A stretch of DNA of 64,000 nt from Hygrophila difformis (GCA_030278955.1 JAOANR010000004.1:16294428-16358427); one strand, 5' to 3'; shown: positions 33,401 through 44,415, numbered from the stretch's first letter. Numbers and translations are program-made. The notes: generated from the letters alone by a model not told the origin.

Positions 33401-35836
33401 GTCAATTCCAGCTCACTCAAGGTCTGAATGAAAAAATCAATGGATTTTAATTGAACAAGAATTCATTTATTCATCTTTCTTTCTTTTTTAATAATAAATA
33501 AAATAAAAAATTAAATAAATAATAATAATAATAATAATATAAAAAGAATAATAATAAAAGATAATAATAAAATTAATGAAATAATAAAAATAAATAATAA
33601 ATAATAAAAAGACATAAATACTATTAAAATAGGCCACTGCAATAGCTTATATCTAATTTTAGGCCTAAAAACACTAGTTACCAAAATAGACCACTACAAG
33701 GGCAGTGCATTATAAAAATATGCTATATGGCCTTGTATTGGCCAATTTTGGTAATTGGATTTGTTGTGGTCTAAATTAATTTTCTTTTTTAAAAAAAAAA
33801 CTATTTTAATATTAATCTCTAATAAAAAAATATTCAATATAATAATAATAATTTCAAGACTTTGGTATAAATTAAAAAATTTTGAGTTTGTCAATATAAT
33901 GACAAACAGCACTATTAGATTTCAGACAAAAGTTCTAATAAAATCTCAACTTAATGGTTCAGTAACTTAATCATTTCAGACTTAAGATTTCAAACTTAGA
34001 CTTAAGACTCCAGATTTAAGTTTAACAAACGCACCCTTACTGTACTCAGATGGACTTTGTAACCTAGCTTATTCAACCTACTTTGCTGTAATTTTGAACC
34101 TTCCAAAATCTGAATTCATAGAAAGTGCATGTTTTCATGTCCTACTAGAAACCATACTAAAAAGGTTCTCAAGCCTTACTGTAAGGCTACTGATTTATAA
34201 AAGTTCAGTAGTAGATCACTGGCAATAAATTAAATAGAGACTGAAATATGGCAAAATATCATTCTTCGCAGATACAGCTTCAGTGCACATTTCACTTGGT
34301 CAGGTTTTAAATTTACTTAAATCTCTACATAGCATTTCAGAGATCATGGTTCCCAGTTGTATTTCATTAAAGCTACCTACTTCAGAAGATCAGCCATTCT
34401 AGTGAGAAAGGATGGCTTTTCCGATTAACTTTTGTTTTCACCCAACATAAGCCCAATTACTAATTATCACTATACGATTGGACAACTGTGACACTTGAGC
34501 AACAAGATAAAAAATTCCACTGAAAAGGGATGGTACACTCAGTTAGAATAAGTATGTAACTATGCTATTCATAATTATGCCATAAATCATAATTATGCCA
34601 TAAATCAAAATGGAAAGTAAATCTCAATACAATCACCCGAAAGAATAGCAGGGTCACATGCAAGTTCATCACATTTCAAATGAATATACTTCCAGAAATC
34701 ATCATTTAAAGGAACTCAGCAAGAAAGAACATTATAAAAAGAATTTCATCCTGTCCTGTCCCTGTCCCTTTCCCTTTCCCATGGACATAAGTCTTAAATG
34801 TAAAATCACACCAAATAACACAACCTCCTATCCAGACTTTGTTTGCAGCAGAGGTAAGCAAAATATAATATAACATGCTTCATTAAGATAAGGGGGGTTC
34901 ATTATATTGTGTCCATACAATAAATAGTGAACAAAAGATAATCCCATTCACTTCAATTCAAGATGTTTTAGATTAAACCACCAAAATTTTGCTCCTCAAA
35001 GGGTATAGAATAGAACATCACAAACAAAACAGAAGTTGATGATGTTGGGAAGTACTAGCAATTACCATTCATAATCATTTTTATCATTGTCAGAGTTGAG
35101 AAAATCATCAGCACCAGTCTTCCGAACAGTAGCATTTGTACCTGAATTTATATTAAATATTGGAGAACTACCTTGTTGCAGTCCTGCAAAATGAAACACA
35201 AATGCAAACGAAAGAGGTGACTAAAATGAGAGTATATAATCAACATAATAAAACTTGCAAAAGAATGAAAAAACAGCAGGCAATTATTTATTAATACAAG
35301 AATCTATCCAACTCTATTTTCCATACAGAAAAGCCTAATTTCATAGTACTTTCTAAATTCAAGAGCACCCCAAATTGCAACCACCTCATAACAGATTCAA
35401 AAATCAAATCTACCAAATAGATAAGAACAAAAAATAGAACCCCCAAACCCTTCAAAAGTCCAACAAAATAAAATAAGACAAGAAAATATTATATCATACT
35501 AATACTATGATATAAAAAATATTTTCCCATACCAAACAATAGACTCCCCATAATTAAGAACTAACAAGAGAACCCCAAACCACCATTCCAACACTCCAAA
35601 ATATAATAAGATAAGATAACTTCATATAATATAATTAATAGCATAATATATAAAACACAATTTTCCATACCAACAGTATCATCAAACTCCTCAGTGTTCT
35701 GAAAAAGAAGATCCCCCCTTTCCTTCTCCAGCTTCCTCATTTCCCGAAATAACTCTAAATCCTCGTCTTTATTATTATCCTTAATCCTCAGACTCCCCAT
35801 GTGCCCCCTCTCCAGATCCCTAAAACTCCGATTCAT
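30403..35836 (-). CDS. Basic Ser/Pro/Thr-rich protein, At2g40070/BPP-like (5 exons)
   Basis: Minus-strand exons in order: 35671-35836, 35066-35183, 32528-32648, 30828-31892 and 30403-30657. All have GT/AG borders and continuous phase (1,725 nt, 574 aa). Landmarks are the start MNRSFRDLERGH, the acidic EDLELFREMRKLEKERGDLL, then DYEWLLTPPGTPLFPSLE, a long basic low-complexity region full of Ser-Thr-Pro and RPSTP/RASTPT repeats (exon 4), the conserved PWKPSEMPGFSLDTPPNLRT block, and MVERVINMRKLAPPKK near the C-terminus. This pattern belongs to a plant-specific family often labelled 'mucin-like', 'endochitinase A-like' or basic proline-rich protein. Some members are reported to bind microtubules, and that role here is by family only. 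In Arabidopsis a family member (At2g40070) is, from memory, next to CLC2 (At2g40060), which supports the assignment. No disruption was seen. Confidence 0.9.
30658..32527 (-). other. Introns 3 and 4 of the Ser/Pro-rich gene (flanking exon 4)
   Basis: Intron 4 is 30658-30827 (donor GTATGT after the ACACATG codons, acceptor TGTAG). Intron 3 is 31893-32527 (donor GTAAGTATG, acceptor TTAAAG directly before ATGGCAAATCC). Exon 4 (30828-31892) lies between them. Apart from AT-rich intron sequence nothing else was seen. Confidence 0.8.
32649..35065 (-). other. Intron 2 of the Ser/Pro-rich gene (2.4 kb)
   Basis: Donor GTAATT at 35065 and acceptor CCAG at 32649. It contains a TA run (32761-32780), a long TAA/TAAA-rich microsatellite stretch (33485-33612) and a small foldback (TTACCAAAAT near 33680 against ATTTTGGTAA near 33745). 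No coding sequence is supported. Confidence 0.8.
33485..33612. repeat. TAA/AAT-rich microsatellite in an intron
   Basis: Interrupted runs of AAT and AAAT units, almost without C or G. Confidence 0.9.
35184..35670 (-). other. Intron 1 of the Ser/Pro-rich gene
   Basis: Donor GTATGG at 35670 and acceptor TTTTGCAG at 35184-35185. AT-rich, no other feature seen. Confidence 0.85.
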
Positions 35837-36522
35837 TCCAAAATTACAGATCAGAAAACCACATCAACTTAAAAATTGAACCCTAAATCACTATCAAATC
35901 CATGTAAAACCCCACCAGCTTTCCCTAAACCACAGAAAACTCCTAATATTCAGAAACAAAACGAAAACTTCAAATCCGCAGATCGAGAACCGAGCTCCAC
36001 CACCTGGAGCAATTCACAGCAAATAAACACCTGGCATTCAGACCGCATTCAAAATAATTCGCCTGGAAAAAACCATATGTTTCACCATGAACGACTTAAT
36101 ACTTACACCACAGATCCCTCGGCGGGCAAACCCCTCGGAAAGCCCTAGAACGTAGAACTAGATTCACAGAAGGAAATCAGAAATAGATCTCAGATCACGT
36201 CAAATTCCAGAACATAATAAATAAATACTCTACTAAAACCAAATTTCTTTCCAACAAATTTGCAGTCCTCCCAAAAACCAACAAGCAAACCGTAGATTTA
36301 GCTGAAAACAGACAGAGATCGAGAAGAGACAGCGGACAAGAGCGCAATTTCGAGGGAAAATGGGGGCAGGTATGGCGAAAGTGGGAAGTTCCGTTCGAAT
36401 TATTTTCGGGTATAAATGTTCGTCAGTTGGGGCTCGAGCAAAGTCTCTTTTATACCTATAATTTTAAATATGGAGTATACTTCTTTTTTTTTTTTTTGGA
36501 TTTCAGTTTAGCCAAATTCTGG
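35837..36522 (-). promoter_or_regulatory. Upstream/5' untranslated region of the Ser/Pro-rich gene
   Basis: Sequence between the ATG at 35836 and the Mutator-like element. A possible donor (GTAAGTATT) on the minus strand at about 36100 hints at an intron in the 5' leader. CT-rich tracts (minus strand) near 36300-36360 are typical of a transcription start region. No clear TATA box was identified. The plus-strand frame at 35876-36148 is not accepted as a gene. Confidence 0.45.
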
Positions 36523-36532
36523 AATCAGAAAT

Positions 36533-37584
36533 GAAAAAAAGGCCAAATATATCCTTTTTGTTTTAAAAAAAGCCAAATCTATCCTTTTTCTATTTTATTA
36601 CCGAATTTATCCTCTACATATACTAATTATATCCGGAAATATCCTAAATTCACTAATCGTGGAATGCGTGCTGACGTGGCAATAAATTAACTTAAACCCT
36701 ACATGCTGGATCGAATTTGAAGTGTGTCTCAATTAGGGCTGGGGAAAAATACCGAATATACTGCATACCGCACATAGTATCGAAAAAATACCGAAAATAT
36801 CGAAATTTTCGGTATACCGTAATTTTCGGTATGGTATCATACCGTACCGTAAGATTTCGGTACGGTAATGGTATAAATTTTTTTGATACCGCGGTATATC
36901 GCTACCGTACCGAACTTTGGTATATACCACGGTATCGGTATATACCGCGATACCGTTATATACCGTAATATTGGTATGTTGGTATATAGCGAAAGTTCGG
37001 TATGCCGGTATATACAGCAATACCGGTATGTCGGTATGTAGTGAATGTTCGGTATGTCGGTATATACCGCGATACGGTATGTCGTATGTACTGAATGTTC
37101 GGTATAGCGGTATATACCGAACTTACCGGAATGTCGGTATGGAAACGGTATGAAAATATTTCATACCGAAACTTTCGGTATACCGAAGATCGGTATACCG
37201 AAATGTTCGGTACGGCAACGGTATGAAATTTTTCATACCGTAAAGTTCGGTAAGGTATACGGTACGGAGAATTTTTTTCGGTATGATACCATTACGAAAA
37301 TTATGGTATACCGAAAATTTCGATATTTCTTTTTTCGATACGGTATGTGCGGTATCAGGTATACTCGTATTTTTCCCCAGCCCTAATTGATAGACACTTC
37401 AAATCCCATCCAGCGTGTAGAGTTTAAGTTAATTTATTGCCACGTCAGCAGTCATTCCACGATTAGTGAATTTAGGATATTTCCGGATATAATTAGCATA
37501 TGTAGAGGATAAAATCGGTAATAAAATAAAAAAAAGATAGATTTGGCTTTTTTTAAACAAAATGGATATATTTGGCTTTTTTCC
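36533..37584. mobile_element. Mutator-like foldback element with long terminal inverted repeats
   Basis: About 290-bp arms (36533-36820 and 37300-37584) are inverted copies of each other. They begin GAAAAAAAGGCCAAATATAT and end ATATATTTGGCTTTTTTCC. A perfect 10-bp direct duplication, AATCAGAAAT (36523-36532 and 37585-37594), flanks the element. A 9-10 bp target duplication with long inverted arms points to a non-autonomous Mutator-like element. The core is an array of palindromic GGTATACC-type words. There is no transposase. Tyr/Arg-rich frames across it are artefacts. Confidence 0.85.
36770..37345. repeat. CGGTATACCG palindromic array
   Basis: Dozens of overlapping ACCG/CGGT words, often as the full palindrome CGGTATACCG or GGTATATACCG, interspersed with AAGTTCGGTATG and GAATGTTCGGTATGTCGG units that repeat about every 40-50 bases. 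Just outside, AGGGCTGGGGAAAAATAC and its inverse (about 36738 and 37385) resemble hAT-type ends. The core may therefore be an older hAT-like repeat absorbed into the longer inverted structure. Confidence 0.85.
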
Positions 37585-37594
37585 AATCAGAAAT

Positions 37595-37991
37595 TATTAT
37601 GGAGTAATAATTAAAAAAGAATTAAAAAGAAAATTAAGAGTAATAAGTCTGAGGAAACAGGGTATCTTTGGTGGTCCGTCACGTAGCAGAACATTTTCTT
37701 AATGGGAAATGGTCTTGCAATTTGCACCACCTTCTCTTTTCTTTCTTTTTTTTTTTTTTTTTTTTAAATTTAAAATTTGCAGTTTTGCACCACGTATTGT
37801 CCTATTGGGTAGCCTATTTTGGACTCCATCAATGAAGTATGCTTTTCTTCCGAGAAAAAAATCCAATCTCTTAATAAAAAAAAAAAAAAATTAAAAAAGG
37901 AGTCTTAGAAGAGTGTGTATTTGAACAAACAAGGTTTAACTGGTTTGATTTAACACACCAACTTAAAGACACAAAATTTGATTAATAAAAC
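37595..37991. other. AT-rich spacer with T- and A-runs
   Basis: Contains a T-run near 37747-37765 and an A-run near 37878-37892. No gene or element is recognised. Confidence 0.6.
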
Positions 37992-38524
37992 TGTTAACAG
38001 TGAAAATTTTGGAAAAGCGGAACCACTCTTTTATTGATGAATGTCGAAGGAATTATAAAAATGCAGAAAATAAAATACAGAAATTGAAAGAAAGCTGTAA
38101 ATAATGAAAGTGCAGAAACCGATAAATAAACTGCAGAAAGTAAAAATATAAAATACAGCCTCTTTGAGGGTTGATTGGAGATGTCCGTCCTCTTGTGCCA
38201 CACTACACTTATATAGGGGTGGGGAACCTAGAGCTCCCTCAGGCCCATGAACGCGCTCCACCCTGATTTTCTTCCCTTGGTGGTGCCTCGTCCTGATTTG
38301 CTTCCTTACATGACGCATCATCTTGATACATTCCTTGTATGGCGCCTTTCACTATGATCCTCTTTCCAGATAACGCCTCAGTCTTCAATGTGCCATGATC
38401 TCTCTCCAACGAATTGTGCTCCTCATAACTCGTATCCATTCGTTCCCGTACTTATTATGGACTGGGCCGACTACTTGAGTATTGGGCCGAAATATAAAGA
38501 GCTCAAATATTTTGGGTGATAACA
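37992..38524 (-). repeat. 3' LTR of the gag-only element
   Basis: Direct repeat of 40884-41415, with boundaries fixed by TG/CA ends and the AAAAC duplication. The polypurine tract lies immediately to its right. Confidence 0.94.
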
Positions 38525-38538
38525 GATGCCCCCCTTGC
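38525..38538 (-). promoter_or_regulatory. Polypurine tract of the gag-only element
   Basis: On the minus strand the sequence GCAAGGGGGGCATCT directly precedes the 3' LTR. This is the expected primer for plus-strand DNA synthesis. Confidence 0.8.
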
Positions 38539-39248
38539 GCTTTTAGTCGATGGAACTGAGACTGAAATTGCGCATATATTTGTTAATGCTGCCGTCGGCA
38601 ACCTCTTTTTTTCTTTTTTTTCTTTTTTTTTATTATTATTATTTTTCCTTCTCTTGGCCACCACTACCATGTTGGCCGCCATGCACTTTGACTTTTTTTT
38701 AATTAATTTATTTAAATTTTTCCTTCTCTTGGCCGCCATGCACTTTGACCTTTTTTCTTTCTTTTTTTTTAGAAAAAAAAAACAAACAAACAAAGCCGCC
38801 ACTTATGTTTTGGGAGTCGCCATCCTCATCAAGCCAGGCATCATTCATATTCTCCAAGCACCATTCTCATTACTCTAGGCACCATTCGTATAATTCCAGG
38901 CACCATTTGCATAACTCTCCAGGCACCTCGCATTACTCCAGGCACCATCCACATCACTCCATGCACATTCAGATCCGTCATGGAGCCAGGCCGCGTGGCA
39001 TCATCCCAACCGCTATTGGAGTGTTGCTCGGCCGCCACTCAAACATGCTCAGCCGCCACTTTGTATTGCCAGGTCGCCATCAGCCTAAACCCGACCGCCG
39101 TTCGCTCGCGTCATCCGGCCGCCATTGGCCTTCACCTAGGCCGCCACCTTCACACGTGCTCAGTCAGGCCGCCATCCTCAGGCAGGCGCCATCCTCAGTC
39201 ACCGACTACTCGGCCTCCAAGGCCGCTATCGACGGCGTTCCAGGGCCA
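38539..39248 (-). repeat. Low-complexity 3' internal region of the gag-only element
   Basis: From left to right there are T-rich stretches with two copies of a CTTCTCTTGGCC...GCCATGCACTTTGAC segment, then about seven degenerate copies of a 22-25 bp unit (CCAGGCACCATTCNCAT-like, 38831-38970), then a zone dense in GGCCGCCA words (39000-39220). In the minus strand the middle array reads as repeats of Val-Pro-Gly-Val-Met-Arg. None of it resembles pol. Confidence 0.75.
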
Positions 39249-40829
39249 TTATCTTGAGTTTTTATCACCCAAGGTTATCGCCTTGGCCACTACCCTTGGT
39301 TCGTCTTCCTCTTTATCGTGTTTTAATTCATCAAAACGAGTCCCGTGTATAGGTAGACGCTTCTCATCTCGCTCCTCAAAGAACTTTTCCAAGCGGGCCG
39401 CTTTCTCGACCAGCTGGGCAAGATCAACGGAATCCTGCACAATTAAATGTTCTTTCAGTCTCGGCAACATATTAGCCACTGCTATATTGGCTATTTCCCT
39501 ATCCGGGATTGCTATGGGGCATCGGTTTTTAAGCCGTAGTAACCTACTGACAAAAGTACTTGCCGCCTCATCGGCATATTGTTTGGCATTAGTAAGGTCT
39601 GCAAGGCTTACCTGTGACAATGGAGTGTAGAATCTATCATGGAATGCCCGTTCGAGGTCGGCCCAATTTCGAATTGAGTTAGGCCGCAAAGAAGCAAACC
39701 ATGCGAAGGCAGGTCCAGGGAGGGACTAGCTGAACAGTTTTAATTTCAACCAGTCATTGGTTGTTGCTTCCCTGCACTGAGCCGTGAACCTTCCCACATG
39801 CTCTATAGTGGACTTGCCATCATCTCCCGAAAAGGTGGTGAATTCAGGCATCTTGAAACCTCTTGGGTAGGGTTTCATGGTGTCCACCTAGTCAGGATAT
39901 GGCTTCCTATACGTGGGCCGCTCCATCGGCTTCAATTGAATCCCGAACTGCTGCTGCATCACATTCGCGAGTAACTCGGGTGAGATTACTTGTGCCTGCA
40001 TAGGGGGCATGGCGGCTTGAGCGGCAGGTGCCGCGGGTACTCCACATGGTTGTGGTGCCTGCCCTCCTATGACAGCTTGAGTAGGTATGGCGGCCGGTGC
40101 AATGGGTGCCGCCGCCACTCCACATGGCTGTGGCGCTTGCCCCCCTAGGGTTGGTGGTATCCAACCAGGGTTTAGAGGCGCTGCCACATAGGGTGTGGTT
40201 GGAATGTTCGGCACATGAGGTGCCGCATGTCATGGTGTTGTGTTAGGTCCGACTGCCGTACAGCCCGGTGTAGCAATGGTTGCCATCAAAGGACTCCATG
40301 GAGCATAGATCGGCACGGGAGGTGCCGCGTAACCCAGATTCAGCATGCTAGGTGCCGCAGGAGCAAATGCATAAGCAGTCTGGTATGAGTGTGGGAACAT
40401 ACTGGCCACACATCCGGACTCGTGGAGTGGCGGCTGGCCAGGTGTGGTTCCCCAAATCCGCTGTTGGCCTCCTGACGGCCCCGGATATGGGATGCTTGGC
40501 GGCACAATAATGTCGTTTGCCGGAGCAGCTCCATCTTGCTGAGTACGCAAGGAACCGCATATTAGGTCAGTTTGGTCGGCCATGGCAGGCCGCAACATAT
40601 CCATTAGGTGCCTCGTGAGTGAAGGCATAAACTCGGCCATCGATTCAGTTATCGATAGCCGTATTTGCTCGGACAATGTAGGGGTCTGCATAATCCCCTG
40701 TAGCGGTTGAGAGGTGCTCGCCGTCTCAATGGCGTCCTCAAACGGAGTTCGCACCGACGTCTTCTCTTGTAGAGACATATCCTCAAATTGTTCTGTCAAA
40801 TCAACAACTTTTCCGGATCTGAGACGCAT
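39249..40829 (-). pseudogene. Gag of the gag-only LTR element, three in-frame stops
   Basis: A single minus-strand frame of about 527 codons from MRLRSGKVVDLTE (40829) to 39249. It has a TGA at 40230-40232 and TAGs near 39888 and 39729. The first 200 residues are a Pro/Ala/Gln-rich N-terminal region. The retrotransposon Gag core follows (FKMPEFTTFSGDDGKSTIEH, then PGPAFAWFASLRPNSI, then WADLERAFHDRFY, then VSLADL). No zinc knuckle or protease follows. The Gag style resembles the Tat group of Ty3/gypsy (inference). The three stops share one frame with no frameshift, so decay is by point mutation. Confidence 0.87.
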
Positions 40830-40861
40830 ACACTATTCGGAGCGGATATGGTTTTTATTCG

Positions 40862-40880
40862 TGTCCCACTGGGCATGCCA
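40862..40880 (-). promoter_or_regulatory. Primer binding site of the gag-only element
   Basis: On the minus strand TGGCATGCCCAGTGGGAC follows the 5' LTR end after three bases. It resembles the TGGCACGCCCAGTGGGAC site of many plant gypsy elements. The cognate tRNA is not assigned here. Confidence 0.75.
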
Positions 40881-40883
40881 ATT

Positions 40884-41415
40884 TGTTAACAGTGAAAATT
40901 TTGGAGGAGCGGACCCTCTCTTTTATTGATGAATGTTGAAGGAATTACAAAAATGCAGAAAGTAAAATACAGGAATTGAAAGAAAGCTGTAAATAATGAA
41001 AGTGCAGAAAACGATAAATAAACTGCAGAAAGTAAAAATATAAAATGCGGCCTCTTTGAGGGTTGATTGGAGATGTCCGCCCTCTTGTGCCACACTACAC
41101 TTATATAGGGGTGGGGAACCTAGGGCTCCCTCAGGCCCATGAATGCTCCACCCTGATTTTCTTCCCTTGGTGGTGCCTCGTCCTGATTTGTTTCCTTACA
41201 TGACGCATCATCTTGATACCTTCCTTGTATGGCGCCTTTCACTATGATCCTCTTTCCAGATAACGCATCAGTCTTCAATGTGCCATGATCTCTCTCCAAC
41301 GAATCTGTGCTCCTCATAATTAGTATCCATTCGTTCCCGTACTCATTGTGGACCGAGCCGACTACTTGAGTATTGGGCCAAAATATAAAGAGCTCAAATA
41401 TTTTAGGTGATAACA
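40884..41415 (-). repeat. 5' LTR of the gag-only element
   Basis: Direct repeat of 37992-38524. A TATATAG-like box near 41101 lies in the region expected for the promoter. Confidence 0.94.
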
Positions 41416-41420
41416 AAAAC

Positions 41421-41582
41421 ATAAATAAATAGTAACTTAAAAATATTTTGGTGCTTAGAGAATTTGCCTCATAGTAAGAGTAAACATTAGCCTCCAGTTT
41501 GCAACCAAAGCTATCCTAATGCGCTTTTCTTTGTGGTTACTGGTTTTGTTTCTTGGGCTTTATTACCTACTGCTTGGATCTC

Positions 41583-41613
<31 letters not shown>

Positions 41614-41623
41614 GTTGTTGTTT

Positions 41624-41670
<47 letters not shown>

Positions 41671-41707
41671 ATTATTATTATTATTATTATTAATAATAGC
41701 ATATAAT
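41421..41707. other. Spacer with TTA/TTG microsatellite
   Basis: 41586-41695 is a compound microsatellite of TTA and about 15 TTG units, which gives the Leu-rich or Thr-rich frames seen on either strand. The rest is AT-rich without coding support. Confidence 0.85.
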
Positions 41708-41972
41708 TGTTATATGTCTGTGCCATTAAGACATAGTGGATGTCTGTCACGTATTTGAAACCAGACACGAATCAGTGAGCCAAATGACTCAGCACTTCCT
41801 GCAAATTGTATAAATACCTCTACTTGAGATTGAATAAAACGAACAGTAACATAGTTTCTTCCTCCACTTCTCTTGTTTACTCTCCTTGTCATATTTATTG
41901 CTTTTACATTTTATATATTATATATTATATATATGAGCTATACGCCATACTAGTTATATTATTTATATAACA
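41708..41972 (+). repeat. 5' LTR of the copia element (265 bp)
   Basis: Starts TGTTATAT and ends ATATAACA, the expected inverted ends. A TATA box (TATAAATA, about 41810) precedes a CT-rich leader. The second LTR is not in view, so the left boundary rests on the end motif and length only. Confidence 0.7.
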
Positions 41973-42099
41973 CGTTATCAGCACGAGTGCTGTTGGAATT
42001 CTGCTGGAGCGACGAACGAGTATCGGGGTTCTACTTGAAAATATTCCAAGTCTACAAAGAAGAAATTTGAGCTAATATATTTTGTTGTTTCAATTTAAT

Positions 42100-44405
42100 A
42101 TGGCTAATCTTGTGAAACAAGAGTTTGCCCCCGCTGGCTGTTTCTAGGCGAAACTACATATCATGGGCCAGAGATGTCAAAATGCATTTAGCATCAATGG
42201 GCCTATGAGATACAATTGTTCAAGGCAGAAATACAACAAGCCAAGAACAAGCCAAAGCGATGATATTTCTATGTCATCATATTGATGAATCGCTAAAATG
42301 GCAATATGTCACGCTCGATACCCCATTGGAGCTGTGGGAAAAATTAAAAGAAAGATATGATCACTTGAAGATGATCGTACTACCAAGTGCTTGTGATGAA
42401 TGGCACAATCTATGTCTCCAGGACTGTAAAACAGTCCAGGAATACACTTCTGCCATGTTCAAAATCACGTCGCAACTAAGGCTGTGTGGAGAAAACATCA
42501 CTGAAAGTGATATGCTTGAGAAAACGTTCTCTACCTTTCACGCCAAAAACATACTCCTGCAACAACAATATCGAAAAAGGGGTTTTACTAAATATTCTGA
42601 GCTGATCACTTGCCTCTTATTGGCTGAGCAAAGAAATGAGTTACTTCTGAAAAATTATGAATCTAGGCCCCCAGGTGCTCGCCCATTCCCTGAAGTGAAT
42701 GCGGCTAATACCGAAAATTCAAGGCGTGAATGCCGACCGGCCTGAAATCAAAATCGTGATCGCAAGCAAAATCAGGCTGAGCCATACAAGCGTATTGATA
42801 ATCAGACCCGCAAATGAAATGAATCGTCGATACGATAAAAGGCCTTATAAACCCTAGAAGAGGTTTAATTCCAAGAAAAATAACTACTATGAGGATAAAT
42901 GCAGCCATTGGGGAATCAAGGGCCACTGGTCCCGTATATGCCGCACGACTGATCATCTGGCTGAACTATATCAAGCCTCAAAAGAAGGCAAAGGAAAGGC
43001 CAAAGTCGAAACAAATCATCGAATCACGATGATACATATGATGATGTCTTGAATGACGACATTACGCATCTGGATGCTGAAGATTTCCTTGAGCACAATA
43101 ATAGTGCCAATTAAAGCTAAATGCTTTATGTATTTTAAAATACTCTATCTATTTTGTTTTGTACTCCTGTTTTGTGATTCCCCCAAATAAATATTGTATT
43201 GCTTATTTCTTTTGAATGAATATTGTTCTGAATTATTGTTCTTACCTTCTTGAAAAAAGAAAAGGATGCCAAGAAAAATAATACAGAGGATAACATATGT
43301 CTCATTGATAGTGCTACTATGCACAGTATTTTAAAAGACAAAAACCATTTTTCTCACCTAAAGATGGGAAAAAATATTGTCAATACAATTGGTGGCATTT
43401 CAAATGTAATTGAAGGCTCCGGAAGAGCCATTATACTTCTCCCAAAAGGGACAAAAATAGTGATTGAAAAAGCACTATATTCGAAAAAGGCTCGAAGAAG
43501 CTTGTTAAGCTTCACTGATATTCAGAAAAATGAATATCACATTGAAACATCAAATGAGGTGAATACTGAGTATTTTTTGATTACTCAAGTTATCAATGGA
43601 AAGAAATCCATCAAAGAAAAATTGTTATCATTATCCTCTGGGTTATACTATACAAAGTTGCGTGCCGCTGAAATACATCATGTGGTAGACCTGAAGTCTA
43701 CCAATAATTTTATTACTTAGCACGATTGACTTGGGCATCCTGGCAGCGTAATGCTGAGGCGAATAATTGAATTCAAATGGCCATCCCTTGAAAAATCAAA
43801 GAATACTGAATTCAAATGAATTCACTCGTGCTGCTGTTCTCAAGGTGAATTGATAACAATGTCATCTCCAGCAAAAGTGAGAATTGAATCCCCTGCATTT
43901 CCTAAAAGAATTCATGGCGATATATGTGGGCTTGTAGATCCACAGTGGGGACCATTCAAATATTTTATGGTGCTAATAGATGCATCCTCGCGATGGTCGC
44001 ACGTTTGCTTATTATCAACTCGCAACATGGAATTTGCAAGGTTACTTGCACAAATTATTAAATTGCGAGCTCAATTTCGTATCATCCGATAAAGAAAATT
44101 CGCCTTGATAATGCTGGAGAATATGCATCACATGCATTTGATTAGTGCATGTCAATTGGAATAACTATGGAACATCCAATTCCTTATGTGCATACACAAA
44201 ATGGCCTTGCTGAATCGTTTATTAAACGATTGCAACTAATTGCTACACCATTGTTAATGAGGTCTAAGCTCCCCGTATATGCTTGGGGATATGCCGTATT
44301 ACATGCAGCAACACTTGTAAAAATAAGGCCGATATATCCCATTTGCAAATCTTTGGACATGTGGTTTATGTGACAACTGCTCCGCCCCAACGCACTAAAA
44401 TGGGA
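42100..44405 (+). pseudogene. Copia Gag-protease-integrase, decayed
   Basis: Starts MANLVKQEFAP (42100), then has a stop and frame changes. The Gag core is open at 42260-42745 (ERYDHLK, LRLCGE, DMLEKTFSTFH, LLQQQYRKRGF, YSELITCLL). A CCHC remnant (CSHWGIKGHWSRIC) follows near 42900. The protease region has IDSATMHSI (43310), with Ala in place of the usual Gly/Ala-type loop residue. It is followed by a gag-pre-integrase motif (HDWLGHPGS, in pieces) and an integrase core at 43850-44373 (HGDICG, LIDASSRW, IRLDNAGEY, HTQNGLAES). Stops or frameshifts lie near 42140, 42745, 43720, 44090 and 44370. Confidence 0.85.
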
Positions 44406-44415
44406 TGTAAAACCC

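Larger units (their letters stand above)
37992..41415 (-). mobile_element. Gag-only LTR retrotransposon (TR-GAG type), 3.4 kb
   Basis: Two LTRs (37992-38524 and 40884-41415), about 533 bp each, start TGTTAACAG and end GGTGATAACA on the plus strand. A perfect 5-bp target duplication, AAAAC, flanks the element (37987-37991 and 41416-41420). A primer site and a polypurine tract show it is read on the minus strand. The only coding capacity is a Ty3/gypsy-type Gag with three stops. Protease, RT, RNase H and integrase are absent. Such non-autonomous elements are known as TR-GAG. The two LTRs differ at scattered positions only, so insertion was moderately recent (not quantified). Confidence 0.93.
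41708..44415 (+). mobile_element. Ty1/copia element, Ale/Retrofit-like, 3' half cut off
   Basis: A short 5' LTR (41708-41972) is followed by gag, protease and integrase of Ty1/copia order, with integrase before RT. The sequence breaks off at 44415 where gypsy element B begins, just after PPQRTKMG-type sequence that precedes RT. RT, RNase H and the 3' LTR would resume beyond element B, outside or near the right edge. A short LTR and this Gag type fit the Ale/Retrofit lineage (inference). Confidence 0.85.

Noticed and set aside
33680..33785. Small inverted repeat in an intron as a possible MITE
   Set aside because: Arms are only about 10 bp, with no clear target duplication. It is too weak to call an element.
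36717..37386. Tyr/Arg-rich frames (YRYIPRY-like) in the Mutator-like element
   Set aside because: These are translations of the CGGTATACCG palindromic array, not a protein.
41519..41768. Leu-rich and Thr-rich frames
   Set aside because: They are translations of the TTA/TTG microsatellite.
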